Origin: a virus
Direction: 5' to 3' (one strand)
DNA: 52,217 nucleotides
Virus record (IMG/VR): IMGVR_UViG_3300028400_000009
Coordinates: 1 to 52,217 of that record
The notes beneath the pieces are model-generated. The model did no database searches and had not been told where the DNA came from. It worked only from the letters and a program-made list of their open reading frames with translations. Below, piece after piece: positions 48,067-52,217 of this stretch. The position numbers were made by a program, and so were the translations under genes. Numbering within the stretch: the stretch's first letter is position 1; every line of letters begins with the position of its first letter.

Positions 48067-48231
48067 TTATAAGCCCCTTTGTCGATTGTTGAAAAATCAG
48101 GGCATATCATTATTGTTGATTCAAAGCTCTTTGACTCTGGGTGGGTAGCGTTGCATAGAAAGCCAACAATAACAAACTATACAGACCACCCAGATCAAAG
48201 AACTCTAAGCCGACGCTACATCAGCCCTGTT
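48067..48231 (-). ncRNA. Highly structured 5' leader of the replication genes (riboswitch-like)
   Basis: About 165 bases from the predicted start to the O-like ATG. P1: CAGGGC (48229-48224) / GCCCTG (48103-48098) closes the domain. P2: CTTTGA-TCTGGGTGG (48200-48186) pairs with CCACCCAGA-G-TCAAAG (48144-48129), 15 pairs with a single bulge. GTAGCGT (48219-48213) pairs with ACGCTAC (48151-48145) in the P2 loop, making a pseudoknot. GCCC of P1 can also pair with GGGC in the ribosome-binding site AAAGGGGC, which would switch translation. No known class recognised. Base pairs read directly; switching is an inference. Confidence 0.65.
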
Positions 48232-48238
48232 ACTGCAT

Positions 48239-48267
48239 ATTATAATGCAATTTGCTAAATTTGTATA
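48239..48267 (-). promoter_or_regulatory. Promoter of the replication genes
   Basis: Minus strand TATACA (48267-48262), 17 bases, TATAAT (48244-48239). The -35 overlaps ATACCTCTAAAGAGATAG (48265-48282), a weak match to the 18-bp operator. Start near 48231. The 48268-48378 gap also holds the perfect 12-base palindrome GAGGTGCACCTC (48304-48315). Confidence 0.7.
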
Positions 48268-48378
48268 CCTCTAAAGAGATAGTTAAATATCATTCCCTTT
48301 CTGGAGGTGCACCTCATTAATTGTTTTTACCAGTTATGCTTCATTATTCCATCTCCTATTAATTTTAACCAACATCTA

Positions 48379-49059
48379 CTATTTTTTTATATACTTCTGC
48401 ATCCTAGCGTCAGCTTCATTGTTGATCCTTTCTTCGTCATACTCATAGCCAACCCAGTTATCAACTCCATTGGCTTCTAATTCAGACAGCTCAATATCAC
48501 TCTTCAATAGTCTTTTGAGTTCTGTGTATCCAATACTAACCTTTCCATCTGATTGAGATTTTAATAAACTCAATGCGTTTCTAGCTTTGCTAATTGATTC
48601 GTTTATTGAATCTAGCTCTTTCTTTGCATTAAGACATTTACGCTCCCATGCCTTTACTTCAGCATCAAAATCATTAATTTTTGCTTCGTGGGCTTTAATT
48701 TCACTTTCTAGTCCTATATTCTTCTCATTCAGTGTAGCGTTCAATGCCGATAATTTAGCTATGTGTTCTTGCAGTGGCTTAATCTGCAAGAACTCTACTG
48801 GTTCATCATGTAGTAAACGATTCTCCACCATGACTACAATAGATGCCTGTGAGTCGTTGATTATATCTATGACCTCCTGAGCTTCCACGCATGTGTGTCT
48901 TGTTGGTGTTCCTTGGTTTCCTACCATGCACTCAGTACACCACTGAGCACCCTCAAATTCATCAGCATATTTCGGTGTTAATTTAATCTCACTGAAATCA
49001 TCCGATACTTTTCTTATTATTACGCATGGGTTGTTCATGTAGTATTTTACGTTTTTCAT
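48379..49059 (-). CDS. Coiled-coil protein with a Cys cluster
   Basis: 226 residues. Start NPCVIIRKVSDDFSEIKL, Cys cluster WCTECMVGNQGTPTRHTC (about 41-58), an 80-residue coiled coil (ALNATLNEKNIGLESEIKAH, EVKAWERKCLNAKKELDS), helical end. No family; early gene with its own repressed promoter. Could be a recombination or defence-related factor. Confidence 0.7.
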   Translation of the reverse strand: MKNVKYYMNNPCVIIRKVSDDFSEIKLTPKYADEFEGAQWCTECMVGNQGTPTRHTCVEAQEVIDIINDSQASIVVMVENRLLHDEPVEFLQIKPLQEHIAKLSALNATLNEKNIGLESEIKAHEAKINDFDAEVKAWERKCLNAKKELDSINESISKARNALSLLKSQSDGKVSIGYTELKRLLKSDIELSELEANGVDNWVGYEYDEERINNEADARMQKYIKK

Positions 49060-49111
49060 AGTTCACCTCATTAATTTAACCCCACTATACCAGCCAACCA
49101 CGTTTTACTGT

Positions 49112-49129
49112 ATACCCATTAAGGGGTAG
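49112..49129 (-). promoter_or_regulatory. 18-bp operator and promoter before the 49059 gene
   Basis: ATACCCATTAAGGGGTAG; on the minus strand it reads into GGGTATACAGT, giving a TATACA -10 right after the operator. Ribosome-binding site GAGGTGA follows before ATG. Confidence 0.6.
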
Positions 49130-49628
49130 GGTGGTTGTTATTTGCTCTCCTGTTTGTTTAGACAATAGCAAGGCATTAGAGGGGTTTAAGTGGTTTCCCA
49201 AGAAAACTAATCCTCTGTTTCTGTTATTTAATATGCGTGTATCAATACCAACCAATATATCAGGCTTCGTTATTTGTGTGCAAAACTTTCATTATTGCAT
49301 CGGGAACTGTACATCTAACCGTTTATCAACCATGTTCTTTTTTGCTGGCTCTCTAAAGTTTGCATGAATTAACTTAAACTTTAGCAGTCAAAAAATTATA
49401 CGAATTTAGGTTGATGGTGTATTACCACTTTTAAGTACCTGTTTTGTTCCGCAGAATTGCATAGATTAGCGGACGCTCCCCCTCTAGTCATTGTCTATGC
49501 GCGACTGGAACGGGTTGGATATTGTCTGCACTTGATCTCGCTCAAGCCGTTTTATTAATAGTTTAAGTCACTACTCGACAGGCGTAGGCGGTATTGAATG
49601 CTTGATTTAAGCAGATTTAGAAGATTAT
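49130..49628. other. Gap without a confident gene
   Basis: About 500 bases. On the minus strand, frame pieces such as NFREPAKKNMVDKRLDVQFP and ILVGIDTRILNNRNRGLVF read like protein but are split by stops, so a decayed gene is possible. Structure: GCATAG (49479-49484) / CTATGC (49495-49500 region) and CTTGA/TCAAG at about 49530-49546, both weak. The plus frame at 49131-49367 has no start signal and an odd composition. Confidence 0.35.
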
Positions 49629-49657
49629 TTGCTTTTTGATTCAGCTTGAAATATAAT
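49629..49657 (+). promoter_or_regulatory. Promoter of small RNA 2
   Basis: TTGCTT (49629-49634), 17 bases, TATAAT (49652-49657). Copy of the small RNA 1 promoter layout. Confidence 0.65.
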
Positions 49658-49663
49658 CTTTCT

Positions 49664-49777
49664 AACTTGTGGTGACCGTCTAAAGCAACACAAGATTTTG
49701 ACTAGTATACCTAACCTGTTTTGTATTAGTCAATATTTGCATAATCAAAGCCCCTTATTCACGTTTGGGGCTTTTTT
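49664..49777 (+). ncRNA. Putative phage small RNA 2
   Basis: About 114 bases with no reading frame. Hairpin a CTTGTG (49666-49671) / CACAAG (49689-49694). Hairpin b TTGACTA (49698-49704) / TAGTCAA (49727-49733), extended by ATAC/GTAT. Terminator hairpin AAAGCCCC (49747-49754) / GGGGCTTT (49767-49774) with T6. Shares leader, stem a and order with small RNA 1; hairpin b differs in bases but both fold. It lies just before the Tad2-like gene. Confidence 0.65.
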
Positions 49778-49787
49778 GTGGATGTGG

Positions 49788-49793
49788 TATAAT
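49788..49793 (+). promoter_or_regulatory. -10 box for the Tad2-like gene
   Basis: TATAAT at 49788-49793; the -35 (TTGGGG, 17 bases upstream) is inside the preceding terminator. Promoter is weak or needs help. Confidence 0.5.
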
Positions 49794-49823
49794 GATAATT
49801 GATTATTAATAAGGAGTAACAAG

Positions 49824-50087
49824 ATGGATTTTGGAAAAGCGCTAGAAAATATAAAAGCAGGAATGAAGATGCAACGCGAAGGATGGAACGGGAAAGGCAT
49901 GTTTATCTTTCTTGTGCCAGGGTCAACTTTTAAAGTTAATCGCAAGCCGCTTCTTGGAATCTATCCAGAAGGCACTGAAATTAACTATCGCGGGCATATC
50001 GACATGAAAACGGCTGATGATATGGTTGTTCCGTGGCTTGCATCACAGACAGATATTCTTGCTGATGATTGGAAAGTGGTTGAATAA
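49824..50087 (+). CDS. Tad2-like protein (DUF2829), probable anti-Thoeris
   Basis: 87 residues, complete. DFGKALENIKAGMKMQREGW, NGKGMFIFLVPGSTF, IDMKTADDMVVPWLASQTDI and LADDW are the hallmarks of DUF2829 (PF11195). Members of this family include Tad2 of phage SPO1, which tightly binds the gcADPR signal made by Thoeris. Ribosome-binding site AAGGAG. Function inferred by family; ligand residues not checked. Confidence 0.88.
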   Translation: MDFGKALENIKAGMKMQREGWNGKGMFIFLVPGSTFKVNRKPLLGIYPEGTEINYRGHIDMKTADDMVVPWLASQTDILADDWKVVE

Positions 50088-50140
50088 CTGGTATATCGCG
50101 TCAGTGTGCCGTACAAGACTAATTGATTAAGCTATGCCAT

Positions 50141-50178
50141 AAAGCCCGAATTAAGAACCTCTTAGTTTGGGCTTTTTT
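50141..50178 (+). terminator. Terminator of the Tad2-like gene
   Basis: AAAGCCC (50141-50147) / GGGCTTT (50169-50175), interior pairing AAGA/TTAG, T6 run. Same loop-closing sequence as the two small RNA terminators. Confidence 0.8.
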
Positions 50179-50203
50179 GTTTCTGCAAATAACACGCAAA
50201 AGA

Positions 50204-50237
50204 AAACCCGCATAGACCGAGACAATCTAGCGGGTTT
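50204..50237 (-). terminator. Terminator of the leftward 50291 gene
   Basis: AAACCCGC (50204-50211) / GCGGGTTT (50230-50237). On the minus strand TTTTC follows. Confidence 0.6.
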
Positions 50238-50290
50238 AAATCAACCTAAAAAGGCGCAGTCATGAAAGTAACTGCAAGACCATTATAGCA

Positions 50291-50593
50291 CTATTTCTTG
50301 TAAACCGTAGTCCTTTCTTTATTTATACAAACACGTTTATCCTGCTTTTTATATCCTAGAAGAGACAAAGCCCTTGCTTGTGTTATGTTGTTCCCGTCGA
50401 ACTCACCTACTCTAAATAAGAATAAGCTATGAATTGTTTTATCATTGTATAACTCAGTGCTATTTTCTTTTAGAAACTCTAAGATTTGTTTCGCTACCTG
50501 CTTAACGATAGGCGACGGTTCTTTCTTTTTAGGATTTATTTTTTCGCCTCTTATCTGTGACTTAATTCTTTCAACTGTTTCTTGGATTGTCAT
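50291..50593 (-). CDS. Hypothetical protein
   Basis: 100 residues. Lys-rich helices (SQIRGEKINPKKKEPSPIVK, QVAKQILEFLKENSTELYND) and FLFRVGEFDGNNITQARAL, which may be a helix-turn-helix. Divergent from the 50685 gene across the operator at 50644. Confidence 0.65.
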   Translation of the reverse strand: MTIQETVERIKSQIRGEKINPKKKEPSPIVKQVAKQILEFLKENSTELYNDKTIHSLFLFRVGEFDGNNITQARALSLLGYKKQDKRVCINKERTTVYKK

Positions 50594-50643
50594 ATTTAAT
50601 CTCCTTTAAATATACGACTATACCAGCTCAAATCAATAACTAA

Positions 50644-50661
50644 ATACCCACTATTGGGTAT
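50644..50661. promoter_or_regulatory. 18-bp operator with -10 box
   Basis: ATACCCACTATTGGGTAT, a nearly perfect palindrome, continues as ACTGTG, so TATACT (50659-50664) can be a -10 for the gene at 50685. Located between two divergent genes. Confidence 0.65.
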
Positions 50662-50684
50662 ACTGTGCGCTTTTGGAGAAAGAT

Positions 50685-50891
50685 ATGAAATTTAAACTAA
50701 TCCTAGCATTTGAAAAAGAAAGTAGCACTACCACAAGAATAACACCCCAAGATGCAGCAAAATTGCTATCTCTGTGTGATGCAGAATTTCTTAGAAATAC
50801 AATGAAAGAACTTGAAATAGAGCTGATGCCTTTTGGCGAAAAAAGGCAGAAAGAGATTTATAGTATTTTAGGCAGTAAAAAATCCGATTGA
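50685..50891 (+). CDS. Hypothetical protein
   Basis: 68 residues from ATG at 50685 (GGAG upstream; the TTG at 50673 is rejected). KFKLILAFEKESSTTTRITP then helices AAKLLSLCDAEFLRNTMKEL. No family. Confidence 0.6.
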   Translation: MKFKLILAFEKESSTTTRITPQDAAKLLSLCDAEFLRNTMKELEIELMPFGEKRQKEIYSILGSKKSD

Positions 50892-51110
50892 GTTACTTAT
50901 GCTCAATCGGCTTAGTTTGCACATTGGGTAATGAGGTAGTGCTACCCCTAAGCTTTACGCTACTAATGCAAGACTTGTGAAAGCCTGTGCATCATTAGAA
51001 GCTTGACCGTAAGTTTCATTGCCATTTCAAGCAATATTAACTTTAGTTGCTGAGTAGCTGATGACTTCTACTCATGCGCTCATTATAACATCTATTAAAA
51101 CCAATTTCAC
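50892..51110. other. Structured gap without gene
   Basis: About 220 bases. Contains GGTAGTGCTACC, CTAATG...CATTAG and AAGCTT pairs (50950-51004), so an RNA may form. No reading frame with a start is supported. Confidence 0.35.
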
Positions 51111-51128
51111 ATACCCACTATGGGGTAT
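51111..51128. promoter_or_regulatory. 18-bp operator
   Basis: ATACCCACTATGGGGTAT, close to a perfect palindrome, 58 bases before the 51186 gene. The -10 could be TATTTT on the plus strand. Confidence 0.6.
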
Positions 51129-51185
51129 TTTAAAGATATTGTGGGCTGGTATTATTGGTGTATTGAAATTAAGATGTGGGAAATA

Positions 51186-51470
51186 ATGAGCATTTATGGG
51201 AGTTTAAAATATAGATTCGCAAGGGAAGCAGATGCGCTTTATGTGTACGGCAAAGGCGACAAGGACGGCGAGAAACCTCTGCTTTCATTTGAGTTATCAG
51301 ATGAAACACTGATAAGCCATAAATTTATGGCTCATTATGATATGTGGCGCATTAAAGGTGGGTATATAGTTAATATGGTGGATAACGAGTACACCATATA
51401 TTATGAAAACCCAGGAAATAGCCTAGAAGAAGACCTGGATAGATTAGACTTTTATCCAGAATTTACCTAG
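51186..51470 (+). CDS. Hypothetical protein
   Basis: 94 residues from ATG at 51186; an ATG at 51120 overlaps the operator. SIYGSLKYRFAREADALYVY, then FELSDETLISHKFMAHYDMW, beta-rich with an acidic end. Possibly a DUF2185-like fold but not certain. Confidence 0.6.
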   Translation: MSIYGSLKYRFAREADALYVYGKGDKDGEKPLLSFELSDETLISHKFMAHYDMWRIKGGYIVNMVDNEYTIYYENPGNSLEEDLDRLDFYPEFT

Positions 51471-51515
51471 ATTGAGCGTAAAGCCACCGACTTTAGGCGT
51501 GGGGAGTATGTCAAT
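51471..51515 (+). other. Orphan copy of an IS605-type right end
   Basis: Begins with ATTGAGCGTAAAGCC, identical to 5246-5260, and continues GGCGTGGGGAGTATGTCAAT, close to the right end of the tnpB element (GCGTGGGGAGGATGTCAAG). No tnpB gene is next to it. A deletion remnant or an isolated guide-RNA scaffold. Confidence 0.6.
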
Positions 51516-51671
51516 CGGTAGAAAACATCGGTAAATAGCTCAGTATGTCGGTTAACCGAGCAAAACAGAGTTAACCGAGCAAATTCTACCGAGCTACATG
51601 GTAATTTCTACCGACCAAATATACCCACAAAGGGGTATTTACCGATTATCAGAATCTCGGTAGTATCGGTT
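51515..51671. repeat. Ten TCGGTW half-sites in both orientations
   Basis: TCGGTA/T at 51515, 51528, 51548, 51657, 51666 and WACCGA at 51554, 51573, 51587, 51609, 51640. TCGGTTAACCGA (51548-51559) is a perfect 12-bp palindrome. The 18-bp operator ATACCCACAAAGGGGTAT is at 51621-51638. Dense sites suggest a multi-site protein assembly before the gene at 51698. Confidence 0.7.
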
Positions 51672-51697
51672 CTGAAATTAAACGAAAGGAGTTACAA

Positions 51698-52078
51698 ATG
51701 AATATTGATGATTTAACTATTGGGGAGGCTAGAGAAATCGCCTCTTTTTTTCAGCCAGTGGAATCTAATAAAGGGTTTAAAAATCCATTAATTGGTTCTT
51801 ATGTTCTTGTTAGAACGTATGCAAGCGGCGTCCACTTCGGAAAACTAATACAACATCAAAACCAAAACATTGTTCTTGATGAAGCAATAAGAATATGGAA
51901 ATGGAAAGCCAAAAAAGGTATTGCGCTTTCAGGAGTTGCAATGCACGGACTAGACATGGATTACGATAACAAATTAGATTCGATGACAAGTAACCATGTC
52001 ATTACTGACGCAATAGAAATTATTAAGTCTGATGTTTTGAAAAAGCAGTTAAATGAAATAGGAGAGTACAATGCTTAA
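51698..52078 (+). CDS. Hypothetical protein
   Basis: 126 residues. DDLTIGEAREIASFFQPVES, then NPLIGSYVLVRTYASGVHFG and IRIWKWKAKKGIALSGVAMH, a beta-rich domain common in phage hypotheticals (vrt..aGvh.G.l). Ribosome-binding site AAAGGAG. The end overlaps the next start (ATGC TTAA). Confidence 0.7.
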   Translation: MNIDDLTIGEAREIASFFQPVESNKGFKNPLIGSYVLVRTYASGVHFGKLIQHQNQNIVLDEAIRIWKWKAKKGIALSGVAMHGLDMDYDNKLDSMTSNHVITDAIEIIKSDVLKKQLNEIGEYNA

Positions 52079-52217
52079 CATACAAGTGTACTGGAAAACT
52101 GGCTCTGGCTCTGGCTCTGGCTATGGCTATGGCGATGGCTCTGGCTATGGCTATGGCGATGGCTCTGGCTCTGGCTATGGCTCTGGCTATGGCTCTGGCT
52201 ATGGCTATGGCTCTGGC
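52071..52217 (+). CDS. Gly-Ser/Tyr/Asp repeat protein, partial
   Basis: Start MLNIQVYWKTG followed by alternating Gly with Ser, Tyr or Asp (GSGYGYGDG type) to the window edge. The DNA is a six-base repeat of GGCTCT, GGCTAT and GGCGAT. Coupled to the gene before it (GGAG, then ATG inside the stop). Similar Gly-X proteins occur in other phages; the repeat probably varies in length by slippage. Function unknown. Confidence 0.75.
   Translation, partial: MLNIQVYWKTGSGSGSGYGYGDGSGYGYGDGSGSGYGSGYGSGYGYGSG

Noticed and set aside
49131-49367. Plus-strand gene of 78 codons
   Set aside because: No ribosome-binding site, composition rich in Phe/Cys/Ser typical of antisense frames; the start lies just after the operator.
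51471-51515. A complete second IS605 element near the right edge
   Set aside because: Only an end-like segment is present; the flanks hold an unrelated gene and the TCGGTW cluster.
52095-52217. Non-coding satellite
   Set aside because: The six-base repeat keeps one reading frame from a good ATG and gives a Gly-X protein.

Overview
The window is almost all of a tailed (siphovirus-type) bacteriophage or prophage from an AT-rich (by eye roughly 35-38% GC) Gram-negative, probably gammaproteobacterial host. The evidence is a lambda-style morphogenesis block, lipoproteins with clear lipoboxes, and a GH19-type endolysin carrying a peptidoglycan-binding domain. I saw no integrase and no CI-type repressor, so lifestyle and host species stay open. 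The first gene enters from outside the window and the last one leaves it, so the ends look arbitrary, as in a circular or permuted genome.

Layout. 1-5.2 kb (+): recombination genes (C-terminus of an annealing protein, Gp157-type, NinB-like, SSB), then small accessory genes behind two near-consensus promoters with repeats built around them. 5.2-6.6 kb: an IS200/IS605-like unit with tnpB and a divergent ribbon-helix-helix (RHH) gene. 6.6-11.4 kb (-): two lipoproteins, DUF1353, endolysin, a beta-helix-like protein, a DEDD exonuclease and small genes. 11.4-12.1 kb: non-coding, with a promoter-hairpins-terminator unit that has a paralogue at 49.6 kb. 12.2-15.4 kb: accessory genes, including a possibly RAMP/Cas7-like protein followed by two tandem copies of a GGNNN pentanucleotide array plus paired hairpins. 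15.4-19.4 kb (-): holin/spanin-like membrane proteins and a long fibre that starts with a signal peptide. 19.4-23.1 kb (+): an island of RHH, small membrane and HNH genes. 23.1-43 kb (-): tail fibre, tail tip, tape measure, a G/GT chaperone pair with an apparent -1 frameshift at A_AAT_TTT, tail tube, connectors, capsid, scaffold, MuF-like protein, portal and terminase, interrupted by one (+) RHH gene. 43-49 kb (-): PAPS-reductase-like gene, small early genes, DnaB helicase and an O-like initiator gene that contains five iterons beside an AT-rich tract (likely origin), read from a long, highly structured leader. 49-52 kb (+): a second small-RNA-like unit, a Tad2-like (DUF2829) anti-Thoeris candidate, small genes under a recurring 18-bp palindrome, ten TCGGTW half-sites in about 160 bp, and a Gly-Ser/Tyr/Asp repeat protein.

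How it works together. The recombination block and the DnaB/O block replicate DNA from the iterons. The long leftward block builds and releases virions. Interspersed units with their own promoters look like morons that deal with host defences or regulation. Control appears to rest on palindromes overlapping promoters, five small RHH proteins and several structured RNAs. Thirteen genes listed here are shorter than about 60 codons and are supported by ribosome-binding sites, ATGA/TAATG overlaps or codon continuity. All family assignments come from reading the sequence; none was checked against a database.
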